Assembly: GCA_965112735.1 (NCBI GenBank)
Contig: OZ218957.1
Coordinates: 2,728,001-2,792,000, forward strand
From: Phaeosaccion multiseriatum
Lineage: Eukaryota; Ochrophyta, other classes
Reading direction: 5' to 3'
Length of the DNA: 64,000 bases
Part shown: piece after piece, positions 1 to 12,039 of the stretch
Numbering within the stretch: position 1 is the stretch's first letter
Layout of the letters: each line of letters starts with the position of its first letter
The notes under the pieces: generated by a model
The model's database searches: none
Seen by the model: the letters and a program-made list of their open reading frames with translations, nothing else
Told to the model about the DNA's origin: nothing
Position numbers and translations under genes: made by a program

Positions 1-1081
1 TGTGCTGCTGCCGCTGCTGCTGTTGTTGTTGTTGTTGTTGCTGTTGCTGCTGTTGCTCCTGGGCCAGGGCTTCCTCACTTCGCAGCAGGGGAAAGCTCGC
101 GGGGGCTCCTAGCTCCTGCCCCTCCTCGTCTTCATCCGGCCCCGTCGGAGTCGGCACGAGCGTGTCAAGGGGGAAATCACTGTAGGCTGTCAAGCTGTTC
201 GCCGTCGACTTTCGCCGTAGTAGGTCGAGTGTGTGGTTGGTGGCAGGGGCTCCAAAGACCGCGTCTTGTCGTGCTTTGGCCGCATCCAAGGGCTCTGTGC
301 TGTATGCAGAGGGTAGCACAGGAAGGTTGGGGATCTCTCGGATTCGCGCCATTATCATCTTAGGAGGGAGGGAGGGAGGGAGGGAGGGAGGGAGGGAGGG
401 AGAGGGAGAGAGGGAAGGGAGGGAGGAGAGGGAGGGGAGGGAGGGGGGAGAGAGAGAGGGGGGGGAGGAGGAGGGGGGAGAAAGAGAAAGAGAAGGGGGG
501 GGGGTGGGGGAGGAGAGAGACAGAGGAGAACAGCGGGGGTTGGACTGACTGAGCTACAAAATCTCTCTGCTCTTCTTGAAAGTGTATCGCATTTGCATGG
601 CAAACCTATGCTTTCCTTTGTCTCTGCTAGACCCTGCTGCTGCTTCTAAGGGTGGTGCAGTCACACACCATTCCGCGGAGTGGTAGACACAACGATAGCA
701 GCATGGCACAGCAGCATAGCGCGCAGCAAAGCTTCAGCAGGCCTTCCATACATCAAAGCCACACCAAACCCACTTTTGCGATAGCAACAGCTTCTTCCCA
801 AGAAAGAAGCCCCCTTCCCTACATACCTTCTGGTGGTCGAACTGTGTGATGTTCATCTGACTGAGGTTCTGTTGAAGGAGCTTGCGCAGCTTGTCCACCT
901 TCAGCGCTCTGCCCCTCTTGTCGCCCACATTAGTTAAGAGAGCTCCCCTATATTGCTTCAGCACATCCGCATTCTCAGACCCGATGAGCACGTCCGGGTC
1001 TATCAGCGCCCCCTCATTGGCGAATAATGTGGTGATGATCGGCATCACTCTGATTGCTGTAGCCTTCTCTTCCCACCCTCG
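1..1081 (-). CDS. Unrecognised protein, partial (runs off the left edge)
   Basis: Two coding blocks on the minus strand join in phase: about 1081..827 and about 356..1, the latter still open at the window edge. The first ends at a donor (CAGAAG|GTATGT) and encodes an ordinary globular-looking segment containing VMPIITTLFANEGALIDPD and DKLRKLLQQNLSQMN. The second starts after a long CCCT pyrimidine tract ending in CTAAG and reads MIMARIREIPNLPVLPSAYS, then an acidic stretch and a polyglutamine run (CAG/CAA) at the edge. An in-frame stop lies just upstream of 1117 and no in-frame ATG precedes the first block, so another 5' exon or an acceptor near 1082 (TTCAG) is likely. I do not recognise the family. 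It faces away from TAF5, so both may share the spacer upstream. Confidence 0.5.
361..535. repeat. Purine-rich GGGA microsatellite inside an intron
   Basis: The plus strand carries about 13 GGGA units and then degenerate GA/G-rich sequence. Read on the minus strand it is a C/T tract that runs straight into the 3' splice site of the partial gene, so it probably serves as the polypyrimidine tract. Reading frames across it (poly Arg/Glu/Gly or Pro/Ser) are composition artefacts. Confidence 0.9.
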
Positions 1082-1541
1082 CTGAACGTTACGGAAAATG
1101 TGCAACTTGAAACTCAAACTCTACGTCTACTTCAAAAGTAGAGCTCTGCCAGATTTATTTCCGGCCGACTTCCTCTCTACTCCGACACTAACTTAACTCC
1201 CACTCTAAGCAAGCGTAGAGAAGAAGCTACAGTCTCGAAAAGGAGTGTATCACCTTCTTCTTCTCTCACGGACGAGAAGCTAGCGTACAATAACGTGCAC
1301 TGAGAGGGAAAGAGGCCTGTTGCCTCTACCACTCTCTTCGCTCTCGACTCCCCCTCTTTCCCTCTCTCTCTCTAGTCGGTAGGACTTCAGAGCTGGAGAG
1401 GCTTTGGGCCGTTTTTGGTGGGGGTGCATCAGAAGGGCTGGCTTCGATGCGGGGAGACGCAGCAGCAGCACCGCGCCGTGGGAGGTAGCAGTGATAACGT
1501 GAGGGAGGAGACCGGAAGGAGGTTGTAAACCAAGGGTGAGA
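1082..1541. promoter_or_regulatory. Divergent spacer: unrecognised gene / TAF5
   Basis: About 460 bases between the outward-facing starts of the partial minus-strand gene and TAF5. I see no TATA-like box at a convincing distance and no further coding signal; short CT runs only. It presumably holds both promoters. Confidence 0.4.
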
Positions 1542-4467
1542 ATGAGCGCCAGTGATGTGAACCGAGTGGTGCTGGCCTACCTGAAGCACCAGGGATTCGC
1601 CTCCGCACACGACAAGCTACAGGAGGAACTGAAAAGAGCAAAGGATGTGGGCGGAGGAGGAGCTGCTGCTGTGGCGGGGGCGTCAGTGGGTGGAGGTGGA
1701 GGTGTATTAACGTCTTCTGTACAAGAGTTCGCCGTGCGGCAGGGGGGCAGTATGACCCGAGCACAAGTGGGGGACGTGGTCCTTCACTGGGGGCTGCTAC
1801 AGGGGGACCCTGTCAATATCGAGAAGGCCCTCTCCACCCTGATGGACTGGATCACCGACTCCCTCCCTGCCTACCGCATGGAGCTGCAGAGCGTGGCCTT
1901 TCCGGTCTTTGCGCACTGCTACTTGGACCTAGTGGAGAAGGGATGCGGGACCCGAGAGGCAGCGAGGATGATGAACACATGGGGCAGAGACCACCGCGAG
2001 CACTTTGAGAGACAAGTGGCTGCGCTGAGAATTGTCACGGCGCCTGAACACATTGCGACTTCCGAGGTGTGCCAGCAGATCCTCACGCATCGCTTTCGGA
2101 TATCCCTGTGCCAGCACAGCTTCGAGCTGCTCAATACATTCCTGGTGAACTCCCGCCTGCTGCTCATTTCCAGCATCCTCAATAGGTGCATGTCGGTGGT
2201 GGTGGTGGACCGGCCTCCCAGGAATTTCTTCGAGCCCGCCGTGTGCGGCTCGTGGGAAGGAGCAGGTGCTCAGCAGCAGCAGCAACATCATGGGGGTGGT
2301 GGTGGTGCTGCTGCTGCCCCCCCAGTTGTGATTCCAGGGGGAGGGTCCGCGGAGCATGTCTCACAGGAGCCGCCTCCAAAGGTGGTGTGGGGCGCCCCTC
2401 CGTCTGATGAGGTTGCGCATCTGTTGGCGAGTGCCGCAGCGGCCAAGCCCTCTTCCGGGGCGAGAGCTGCAGTAGCAGGAGGTGGAGGGGCGGGTGGGGA
2501 TGCAGCAGCAGCAGCAGCAACAGCAGCAGGCGGCGCACAGCTCAAGCCCTTGCCTGTCTCAGCGCTCCCTCGCATGTCCAAACTGCCCTTCCTCAACTCG
2601 CCCTTCCACAGCGACCTTCTTCACAAGGTGGTGCTCCGGCCGCTGCACCCGAGCGTCTTGCAGCAAGCGGCGGTGGCCAATGGTCCGGCCAAGGGGCTCT
2701 TGACGGCGGCAGTAGCACCTCCGCCCTCACAAGGAGGAGGAGAGGAAGGAGGGGGAGGAGGAGGAGGGGGAGGAGGGGCCCCGGCGGCCAAGCGGCGCAG
2801 GCAGCAGCAGCAGCCTTTCCTTGCCGACCCCTCCGCCCCCTCTGTGCTCATGGCCACTTTTCTCAACACGCACGGCACGCTCAACTGTGTGGAGCTCACG
2901 CCGGACGGTACTGTGGCAGCTGCGGGCTTTGACGACCATCGGTGTAGGGTATGGCATCTTGACAGCGGAAGCGTGGAGGGAGGAGGGGGAGGGGGAGGAG
3001 GAGGAGGAGACGGGAGTAGCAGTGGGGATGGTGTGAGTGGTAGTAGAGAGGTGGATGACGGGCCGCTGAGTCTGACGGGGCACTGTAAGCCTGTGTACGC
3101 CGTCTCGTGGAGCCCCGAGAAGCGACACCTGCTCACCGCGTCCGGCGATGGGGACGTAAGGCTCTGGGATGTGGGGGGTAGGCCCCGCGGGGTAGGCAGC
3201 AGCAGCAGCAGCAGCGGTCATATGGGCAGCAGCGGCGGCGGCAGGAGGGGTCTCTCACACAGCCTCGTGACCTACAGGGGCCACTGCTGCCCTGTATGGG
3301 ATGTGAGTTTCAGTCCGGTGGGGTACTACTTTGCCACCGCCGCTGCCGACCGAACCGTGCGACTGTGGAGCACGGACACGGGTCAAGCACTCCGCCTTAT
3401 GGTTGGGCATTTGAGCGACGTGAACGCAGTGACGTTTCATCCCAATTGCAACTACCTCTTGTCGGGTGGTGACGACAACACGCTGCGGTTGTGGGATGTG
3501 CAGACGGGGGAGTACGTTCGGACCTTCACGGGCACATCGGCTCCGGTGTGCTCTCTAGCACTGTGCCCTACTTCTAGACATGTGGCGGCAGGGAGGTGAG
3601 TGGGTTGGGGGAGTGAGTGAAGGAGGGAGGGGGGGAGGGAGGGAGGGAGGGAGGGAGGGAGGGAGGGAGGGAGAGAGGGATATACTGCAGTTGTGAGGGA
3701 ATGAGGGAGGGAGGGGCTGACTGGCTGACTGACGGAGTGAGGGAGGGGGTGAACACGCGGTGAGCACCCTCGGTGTTTGTAGTTTCAGTTTCACTCTTGA
3801 CTCAGGAAAAGATCATTCTCGGACAGCAGCGCGCCTTCTTGGCGCCTATTGAGTGAAACCCCATTGCCTTCCCGTGCTCTACACACTAAACTCTCTCTCT
3901 CACATCTCTCCATCTCTCTTGAATTGTCATGACCCCCATGCCAATTTCCTTCCCTGCACCTCCCCCCTCCTTCCCCTTCCCTCTCCCCCCCCCCCTCCTC
4001 CCCCTTCCCCCCTCCCCCACGGCAGCACGGACGGCACTATCCGAGTGTGGGACATTGCCTCAGGCCGGCCGACCGCCCTCATGAAGGGGCACGGCGACAG
4101 GGTGGAGCAGCTCGACTTTAGCGTGGAGGGAAGCACCCTGGCCAGCGGTGGTACGGACGGGCTAGTCATGACCTGGGATATCAACCAACTCAAGAAGGCC
4201 GGAAGTAGTAGCAGCAGCAGTAGCGGCAGTGGTGGGGCAGGGGTGGCAGGGGTAGTAGGAGGGACAGGGTGGAGGGAAGAGCAGAGAGTGCTGGGAGCCA
4301 GCCACGTGTTCGCCACCAAAGACACCGCGGTGCACTCGTTGCGCTGGTCTGCAAACAACCTGCTGCTCGCGGCGGGGGCCTTCCACGTGGAGGCCAAGGC
4401 AGGGGCAGGGGCAGGGGCAGTGGCAGGGGTAGGGGAGGGGCGCTTCCAGCGGTATGGCTTGGGCTAA
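1542..4467 (+). CDS. TAF5: TAF5-like TFIID/SAGA subunit (LisH + NTD2 + WD40)
   Basis: Two exons, 1542..3595 and 4026..4467 (831 residues). ATG 1542 is chosen over an in-frame GTG two codons upstream. Residues 2-33 form a LisH-like helix pair (VVLAYLKHQGFASAHDKL). About 98-222 match the TAF5 NTD2 domain (FPVFAHCYLDLVEKG, APEHIATSE). From about 436 on there are WD40 repeats with canonical GH...W/D endings (LTASGDGDVRLWD, LSGGDDNTLRLWD, STDGTIRVWD). TAF5 scaffolds TFIID, and in many eukaryotes SAGA, in the nucleus. The splice joins AG|C to restore a Ser codon at AAGSTDGT inside a WD repeat. Between NTD2 and the propeller are Ala/Gly/Gln-rich insertions from CAG, GGA and GGT repeats, and the propeller loops carry poly-Gly and poly-Ser. 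The protein ends after an Ala/Gly-rich repeat (FQRYGLG). Strong assignment by domain order. Confidence 0.9.
3596..4025 (+). repeat. TAF5 intron: GAGT then GGGA repeats, C-rich 3' end
   Basis: Begins GTGAGTGGG, continues with GAGT motifs and about 14 GGGA units, and ends with a long C/T tract before ACGGCAG|C. The same architecture (donor-like GTGA repeats, purine run, pyrimidine run, AG) recurs in several introns of the window. Confidence 0.8.
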
Positions 4468-5042
4468 CTTGGCTTGCTTAGGCCTGGGCTGGGGCTCGGA
4501 CTAGGGCTCTGTGTACGGCTCGAAGGTGGGCTGACTGTGCTGGGCAGCTGGGAAGAGGGACCTTGACGCTGTGGATGATGTATTGAATCGATGGATCTCA
4601 TCGAATCAGACTAACTAGGAGCAAAGACAGCGGAATAGATAATACTATTTGTTACTTGGAGAGCCGTCAGCTGCCCCGTTTACTGCGTACTTGCTTTGAA
4701 AGAGGGCTCTCTCCAGGTGGAGTCACAAAGTAGAAACACAAAACGTCACAGTACATACATAGAAGGAAGAGTGCATCGTTGAAGACGCAGCAACGGTTCC
4801 GTAAGACAAGGGAAGAAGAAGGGATGTATAGGCAGGGGGCGAAAAAGGATGAGAATTTTCACGCAACAACAAAATCTAATAATAAGAAGAAAAAAAGAAA
4901 AACCAGACTCTAAAAACCGGAACAAATACCAAACGGGCGAGGGGCAGCAGTCACCTCTGCTAAGCACAGCCCCAACCCGACTCCTCATGATGTATCATCA
5001 TCATCAGTCCTTCGGCACCATCACCATCATTTGTCACCATCG
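4468..5042. other. Convergent spacer between TAF5 and HMG-CoA reductase
   Basis: 575 bases between the two stop codons. It is relatively AT-rich with A-rich stretches near 4860-4930 and ATCATC repeats near 4985-5040. No supported gene; it should hold both 3' UTRs and polyadenylation signals. Confidence 0.5.
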
Positions 5043-6327
5043 TCATGCCTTCTTCCTGTTGTGCGTCATGTGTGCCCGTACGAGCTGATTGGACGCCAGC
5101 GCCGCCACAAGGCTCAGCTCCCCCGCCAGCACCGTCGCTGCCACCATCATCGACATCTCCTTGGCATTGTCTCCGGGGGCGAGCGGCTCCTTGGACGCCC
5201 CGCGGCATCCCATCACGTCCAGACACGCAGCCTGCGCCGGCAGAGATGTGCCGCCCCCAACGGTGCCAACCTCGATGGACGGCATGTTGACTGACACAAG
5301 CAAGTCTCCATTGTCCATTGCCTCCATGATCGTCATGCAAGTCGAGGACTCAACGTTCTGGGCCGGGTCCTGCCCCGTGGCCAAAAAGACGGCGGTTACA
5401 ATGTTGCTGGCGTGGGCGTTGAAACCGCCCAGCGCGCCGGCCATGGCGCTTCCAATGAGGTTCTTTTGAATGTTGGTCTCCACCATGGCCCGCACCGTGG
5501 TCTTGAGCGTGCTCTCCACATAGACACCGGGGATGCGAACCTCGCACACGACACTCTTTCCCCTCCCCTCGATCCAGTTGATGGCGGCGGGCTTCTTGTC
5601 CGTGCACATGTTGCCAGAGATGGCAATCAATTCCATGTCGGGGAAACCGTGCTCCAACACCTCCATCACCGCCAGGCAACCTTTGCTAATCATGTTCATG
5701 CCCATGGCATCTCCGCTGAAGCACACAAAGCGCGTGTACACGTTGCGCCCGGCCACCGTCACCCCCACGCTCTTGAGCTTGCCAAAAGAGGTGGTCGACT
5801 CGAAGGCCTCTCGTACAGTTTCAAAGTTGTCCGGGTCCTCCATCCACTGCTTCAGCTCCGCCGCGCGCATGGCAGAGGGCATACGCAGACAGGGTGCCCG
5901 TGTAATGCCATCCTTGAGCACAGCAGCTTGCGCCCCTCCCCCCTGCGAAATGGCCTTGCAGCCGCGGTTGGTGGACGCCACCAAGCAGCCCTCGGTGGTA
6001 GCCATGGGCACGTACGTCTCCTTGCCGTTAAGCAGCAGCGGCCCCACGATACCCACGGGAAGGGGCACGTATCCGCACACAATTTCACAATTGGCGCCCA
6101 GCACGCGGTCGTAGTCAAAGTGGTCCATGGGCAGCGTGTCCAGCGACTTGCCTAACTTGCCCTCGAACATCTTGCGGCGCACCAGCACGGCGCGGTGGCA
6201 GTCGCCCAGTTTGGCCTCCAGTTGGTGGTCCTTGATCTTGGCGGCCTTGACACAAGCAATAATCTCATCGTCGGTCATCTCTGCGTAGTCATCTCCCTCT
6301 GGCACCGCGGCGAGCGGCTCTGGTCTT

Positions 6328-6359
<32 letters not shown>

Positions 6360-6977
6360 CTGCTCTTCTTGCTCGTCCTCTACCTGCAGGGCCCCCGGAA
6401 TCTCCACGGAGCACATGGCGTTGCTGTTGTCCCCCTTGCTGCTGTTGCTGCTGCTGCTGCTGCTGACACTGCCGCTGGGGCTGCTGCTGGCGCTGCTGCT
6501 GGCGCTGCTGCTGTCCTGCTCCTGCCGAGCGAGATGGCTGTCCAGGTGCGAGAGACCAAAGCTGCTGGGGCTGCGCATAATGGCATTCATGTCAAGGAAA
6601 GAAATGCCAAAGAAGCCAAAGAAGTAGGCCATGCAGAAGCTCCAAATCACCACAATGGGCACCAGCTGCACCCCTCCGTTGCGCTTGTCGTCCCGCGCAA
6701 AGGACTGGTAGTTGAACATCACATAGGTGATAGAGGTGATGAATGTCCCAATGACAAAGTAGTTGAGCGTCCGGAGCACCTCCCAGCGGGGGCGGGGCTC
6801 CTTGCTTGGCTTGGCGGGACTGTCCCTGCCGCTCTCGCCCTCCCCATCCGCCAGGCTGCTGGGGTTGTTGGTGAAGAGGCGCGTGAGGACGCAGAACACC
6901 AGGATGCAGGTGGAAGCCACGCCGAGGCTGAAGAAGTTCTCGATTATGAAGATGGCTGTCTCCAGCAGCATCTGCAT
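5043..6977 (-). CDS. HMGR: 3-hydroxy-3-methylglutaryl-CoA reductase, class I
   Basis: Single long exon, 644 residues. It reduces HMG-CoA to mevalonate with two NADPH, the committed step of the mevalonate/sterol pathway, at the ER membrane. The N-terminus has two or three hydrophobic segments (about 5-30, 72-90, 105-125), then a Ser-rich and polyQ linker ending near residue 220. The catalytic domain (about 232-640) shows the class I landmarks: [11 protein letters not shown], the catalytic Glu in TTEGCLVAS (about 329), Lys in [11 protein letters not shown] (about 460), Asp in ATGQDPAQN (about 537), GTVGGGT, and the C-terminal catalytic His in [11 protein letters not shown] 6977 is immediately preceded by TATGCAG after a pyrimidine-rich stretch. 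That could be a 3' splice site, so an extra 5' exon cannot be excluded. Mevalonate-pathway HMGR is absent from green algae, which helps the lineage call. Confidence 0.96.
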
Positions 6978-7817
6978 ACAGGGGAGTGGGGAGTGGGTGG
7001 GAGGAAGGGCGGGGGGTGTTCAAAAAAGGACAGGGTCAGGGGTGCAGGAGTCAAGAGAGCTGGCTCGTAGTGCTTAGAAGATGGGGAGGATCCAGGAGAA
7101 CAAACCGACTATGTGAAGGGTTGGGGAGTGGAGAAGTGTGGGAGTGGCGAACAACTTCGGGGTGCCGTTAAATGGGTTCTGCCGGCGTTGCAACAGTTGC
7201 AAGCCGCGGCGTAGCGGCGCGTAAAGGAGAGGAGAGCAGAGCAGAGCAGTTGCAGGAGGCAGCATGGCACACATACAGCACACAGCAGGCAGCTCCAACG
7301 TCAAGCGCAAGGCGTGCAGCACAGTCTCAGAATCGTGCAAACCGTTCTTGTCGCGTCATCAGGTCAGCCCCTCCTCTGCCTCTGAGGTGTCCCCCAGCCG
7401 CCACCGCACCTTCTGAGCGAGCCCTCCCTCAAGCGTGTACCCGTCCGCGCCCCCTGACCCTCCCGCTGGCGCTGCCGCTGCCCCAGCGGCGCCTCCGGCG
7501 CTGAACCCGTCCATGGCCATGCTCCGCTACTCGCACCGGAAGCGCTGCAAAGAACAATAAAGGGGGCGCAGCACAGCGGCCGCAAGGCCTGGAGCAGTGG
7601 TGCACAGCACCTCCCTTTGGCGTGGGCGACCAACCTGTTTCAATACACCCCCTCTTCTTCTTGTGCAACGTTCTCGACCCTGACCAGCAAACAAATCAGA
7701 TTTCAATCGTGGCTCCATCCATATGCTTTTCTCCCCAAGGGGGTGCGCGCTTGCGTTCGTTGGGCAGAGCGACTGTGTGTGTTTGTTTTGTTAAGCCGTC
7801 CCTTGTGCCTGTAGACC
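6978..7817. promoter_or_regulatory. Divergent spacer: HMGR / phosphate carrier
   Basis: 840 bases between outward-facing starts. A short plus-strand ATG ORF beginning at 7264 (MAHIQHTAGSSNVKRKACST) ends at a possible donor (CATCAG|GTCAGC near 7361) and might be a leader exon of the carrier transcript; the evidence is weak. AGAGC-type short repeats lie near 7231-7246. No other feature seen. Confidence 0.4.
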
Positions 7818-9682
7818 ATGACTTACACCGGCGGCTTCAAGTCCCTCTCCCTCCCGCAGCAGGCCTTCAACCCTGCCCTGCTTCGCCTGCAGCAAAAGTC
7901 GTTGAGGTAAGAGGACGAGGCCACGAGGGGAGGTGGAGAAAGGTGAAGGGGAGGTGCGGTGGGGAGGAGGAGGAGGAGGCGTTGAGCGTGCATCTCGATA
8001 GCCTGCTGGAAGGGAGAGAGAGGTGATCGACTTCTTCTGAAGGAGAGCCGAGCTTGAGGGGCGGTGGTGGGTGTGGTAGGGATGAGATGCGAAGATTCGG
8101 GCGGAGGTTTCAGCGAACAAGACTTTGTGGGCCAGCAGAAGAGGGTGCGGGGAGAGTGCTCACCCATACTAAAGCAGACAAACGTCCTTGCTGTGTCCCA
8201 GTGTGGCTACTACACCCTCCCCAGCCCTCTTCTTTCTCCCCGTCTTCATGTCATGATGCCTCCCATTTGAGCCGCACATAGGGACAAACACACGAACGTG
8301 TACGTGGCCCACATAATTTTTGATTACGACCCCAACTCGCCAGTCCACTGCCTCTTCCCTCCTCCTGTGTCGCTGCTGTATCGCTGCTGCCCCCCTCGTG
8401 TGCTGTTCTCGCCCGTCGACTTGGTCCGCGAAACCCTGGTGGACTGCCTCCCTGTATTCCCCCCCTCTCCTCGCTCCTCTTCTCTTCCACTCATGGCCCT
8501 TCTCCCGCTCCCTAACTCACCTTCTTTCCCACCCCACACCAACTACCTGCTTCCCCAAATACTATCTCCTTCTACCCCTCTATGACAAATTTCCCTCTGC
8601 TACCACGGCGCAAAACCCCCCGCCCCCCCCTCTCTACTACACACACACACACGCACCCTCCATTACACCACACCTTCACCACAACTTCTCTGACCCGCGC
8701 AATGACTTAATGGGAGAGCAGTCAGGACCGCCGAGTCATCGCCACCTCCTCCGCAGCCTCTGGCGAGAAATGGAACAGCGCCATGTCGCACGACCCCATC
8801 CACGACACCTCGTACTACCTAAAGTGCATGCTCGGAGGTATCCTTTCCTGCGGCCTCACCCACACCATGGTCACCCCCCTTGACGTGGCCAAGTGCAACA
8901 TGCAGTTCAATCCCACCAAGTACACCAGCCTCATCTCCACCGTGCGCACCATTGCCGCGGAGGAGGGCACCATGCAGCTCTTCAAGGGGTGGCTGCCCAC
9001 CTTGTTTGGCTACTCCGCCCAGGGACTCTTCAAGTTCGGCTTGTATGAGTTCTTCAAGGATTTCTACTCCACCCAGGTCGGGGAGGAGAACGCGTACAAG
9101 TACCGAGGACAGATCTTCCTCGCCGGGTCCGCCTCGGCCGAGTTTTTCGCGGATATTGCACTGTGCCCCATGGAGATGGTCAAGGTCAAGGTGCAGACCT
9201 CGCCCGCGGGTACCTTCCCCACGGCCTTCGGACCGGCCCTTGCTGAGATGAGGAACAACGCCGCTCAGTACAAGTTCCCCTTCGGCTCGGTGACTCCCCT
9301 CTGGTCTCGGCAGATCCCTTACACCATGGCCAAGTTCTACTTCTTCGAGAAGGTGGTGGAGGCCTTTTACACACACGTCTTCACCAAGCCTCGCTCCGAG
9401 TACACCAAGGGCACGCAGCTGGGCATCACCTTCGCCTCCGGTTACACCGCCGGAGTGATTTGCGCCATTGTGTCACACCCCGCCGACACGGTTGTGTCCA
9501 AGATGGGTAAGGGAGGCAAGAGCGCCATGGAGGTGTTCAACGAGCTGGGCATTAGAGGCGTATGGGGCGGGCTGGGCACACGAGTCATCATGATCGGCAC
9601 CCTGACCGGTCTGCAGTGGTACATTTACGACGGTTTCAAGACCGCCATGGGCATGGGCGCCTCGGGCGGAGCCAAGAAGTAA
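7818..9682 (+). CDS. Mitochondrial phosphate carrier (SLC25A3/PIC2 type)
   Basis: Two exons, 7818..7906 and 8722..9682 (349 residues). The short first exon (MTYTGGFKSLSLPQQ) splices AG|T into SQDRRVIATSS, then MSHDPIHDTSYYLKCMLGG starts the carrier fold. Three Solcar repeats are visible with their signatures: TPLDVAKCNMQ, CPMEMVKVKVQT and the degenerate third HPADTVVSKM. That third motif lacks the usual basic residue, as is typical of phosphate carriers. GYSAQGLFKFGLYEFFK also fits the family. It exchanges Pi/H+ across the inner mitochondrial membrane for ATP synthesis. The acceptor (GAGAGCAG|TCAGG) was chosen because it is the one that keeps the frame; its pyrimidine tract is weak. The ORF also has an internal ATG at 8783, a possible shorter form without the first exon. 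Confidence 0.92.
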
Positions 9683-10836
9683 AGCAACCCCTGCTATACA
9701 GCATAGCACAGCGTGGTGCGTCACTGCTTGGCACAGCTCGGCACGAAGAAGGAGAAAGAAGGCGACAGCGTGGCCGAGGCGAGGTGTGGGGGGAGGGAGG
9801 GGAGGAGGGAATCCGCCTTGGAGGAGCGCAGAGAAGAAGCAGCAGCAGCAGCAGCAGCAGCAAGCAGCAGCAGCAGCAACAACAGCAGCGGTAGTACCAG
9901 CAGTGGCGGCGACGGCAACAGCAGCGGCAGGGGCGGCAGGTATTAGCGTTGTGCGGGGTGGGTGGATGTGTGCTCACCCCAACACATCTGATTCATCGTG
10001 ATTGTCTATGTGTACGTGCGGGAGCAGAGTGGCGTAGTGGCGGAGTGGTCGGTTGATTTTTGAGTGAAGCAGTAGCACTGCTCTGCACTACGGCTGGATT
10101 GGCATTATGTTGGGGCATAGAGGTAGATAGATATATGTCTCCCTCCCTCCCTCCCTCCCTCCCTCGCCGCCTGCGCTTCTCTTCTCCCCTCCCCTCCGAC
10201 AAGGCTGAATGTCCGTCGAAAACCACACGACCGATGCTCACTTGTTGCTGCTTTTGTGTCGTGAACCTATATTCCATCCATCCACCCATTCATTCATTCC
10301 ATAATAACCTCCATATTTTTGTTGCCGACGGGGCATAGGCAAGGGTAGCGCAAAAAAAAAAAAAAATTTAGAACGAAAAATGTGTATCTCCCTTCCGTGC
10401 AAAGGCACCATAAAACTCCGATCGTTGACCACGAAAGGACTGAGGAATACACAGCGAACAGAATGAAGGAATGAGTATTTTAGAAACCTTCCGCCGTGAG
10501 GAAGGGGGGGGAGGGAAGATTTTCTCTACACTTAATTCTTAATTGTACCTACACGCGCGTTCAATCAGAAAACCAGCCGTTGTATCACCAACTGCTCCTC
10601 CTCCTCCTCCTCCTCCTGCAGCTGCTGCTGTCCCCATCTGACGTGCCCCCCCCAATGAGAAGTTGTTCTCTTTCTAGCCTCACAGGGCATTCATTGCCCC
10701 CACCCTCGGTCACGTCGGATAGAGTCCATTGGGGGCCGAGGAGGCGATGGTCCAGGCAAAGGTGCCACTACCACCCCCACCACAACCCTTGGGTATACTT
10801 ACAAGGGCCCGTCCTCCCCCTCCTCCTCCAATTCAA
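9683..10836. other. Convergent spacer with CAG and CCCT repeats
   Basis: 1.15 kb between the phosphate carrier and FAM210-like stops. It holds a CAG/CAA/GGC run at 9838-9945, a TAGATAGATATA patch near 10125, CCCT repeats at 10140-10164, an A14 run at 10351-10364 and one copy of the TTGGTGATA cassette (10582-10597). No supported gene. Confidence 0.6.
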
Positions 10837-11147
10837 TCACCTCCGCCCCAGCCCTTCCTTCCCCCCCTTCCCCTCCTCCCCCTCCTGCTCCAGCTCCTCC
10901 TCATCCTCATCCCCCCCCTCCTGCTCCAGTTCCTCCCTCTCCCTCTTCTTGTCGCCAACGAATCTCCACCAGCGCCGTCCTAGGGGGGGCGTGGCCGTGA
11001 TGGTGAAGATGGTCCTTAGAGGCCCAGTCACAAGCGTGCACGCATAGGCCACCGCCAAAGTGCCCGCGGTTGGGTCAGCTGAGGCCTGGGACTACGCAAT
11101 ACAGTACCATAAAATTCCATTAACAGAGGCAGCGAGAATAGTGGGTG

Positions 11148-11191
<44 letters not shown>

Positions 11192-12039
11192 TAGTAGTAG
11201 CAGCAGCAGAAAAGCAGCACAAACAGCACAAACAGCGCGACAGTCAGGGAGGGGGAAGAGAGTGAGAAAAGGGGCAGCAAAGCCAACTCTCAACGGTCAG
11301 TCAATTGTGTGTACAGGGCAGGGCAGCAAGCTGCAGTGAAGCCCATCTTTTCTTGCACCAGTCAGCCAACCCAACCCAAACCAAACCAATCCAACCAACT
11401 CCGCGTACTCTCACTGACCTTGAGGAAGGGGAGGTAGGTGTGAATGATGGACGTTACATCCACGCCATGTTTGATAGTGGCGTACATGCCTCCAAACGTT
11501 GCGACAAAGCCTGTAGTGTGCAGGGCGATTGCCACGCTGCCGTACCTCTTGATGAGTCTCTTCATGGCCGCTGGGTCCAGCTTGGCCCGAAGCTGCGCGA
11601 GTCTGCTCCGGTTGCTACCGCTCGCTGCGGGCTTTCCTTCACGCTCTCCTTCCCGGCTCCCTTTTGTTGATGACGGTGTTGCTGCTGTTGCTACTGTTGC
11701 TGCATCTCTTGCTTGTTTCTGCTGTTGCTGCTGTTCTCGTCCTTGTTCCTTCTGCTTTTCCTTTCTCACCGAGTCATCCTGCCCGGTGCTTGTGCTGCTG
11801 CTACCCCGCAAAGGAGAGCACCCCACGACGGACGCCTGGCCCGGTCCCACTCCGCCGTGTCCACCCGGTCCCTCGCTCACTCTTCGACCCCGCTTGAGGC
11901 TGGGGAAGGCTGGGAGAGGGCCCAGAGACGGGGGCGACAAGCGGTGGTCGGTGCAGGAGCCAGAGTCTGTCGACAGGGCGCGGCGGCAGCTCCTTCCCCA
12001 GCCACGGAACAAGGGTACGGCAGCCACGTTCTCTCTCAT
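10837..12039 (-). CDS. FAM210/DUF1279-domain mitochondrial membrane protein
   Basis: Two exons, 12039..11419 and 11085..10837 (289 residues). ATG 12039 begins a mitochondrial-type leader (MRENVAAVPLFRGWGR, then CRRALSTDS: Arg-rich, no acidic residues until the end). A Ser/Gln/Glu-rich linker follows. The DUF1279 domain starts at MKRLIKRYGSVAIALH and spans the intron: TGFVATFGGMYATIKHGVD, then GTLAVAYACTLVTGPLRTI, ending with TPPLGRR as in FAM210A/B. The splice CTCAAG|GCC keeps phase 0. The C-terminus is a highly acidic Glu/Gly tail. Human family members act in mitochondrial translation and cristae or erythroid metabolism; the role here is not inferable. The intron contains a perfect (CAG)n(TAG)n compound microsatellite at 11150-11213. 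Confidence 0.8.
11150..11213. repeat. Compound (CAG)n(TAG)n microsatellite
   Basis: About eight CAG units pass directly into about eight TAG units and back to CAG, inside the FAM210-like intron. A single transition (C to T) converts one unit to the other, so a mutated unit has probably been re-expanded. Confidence 0.9.

Noticed and set aside
6195-7070. 291-codon plus-strand ORF opposite HMGR
   Set aside because: Shadow of the HMGR frame; the opposite strand has unambiguous catalytic motifs.
7264-7361. Leader exon of the phosphate carrier encoding MAHIQHTAGSS...
   Set aside because: A donor is present but no phase-compatible join to the carrier exon could be shown, and the carrier already has a good ATG.
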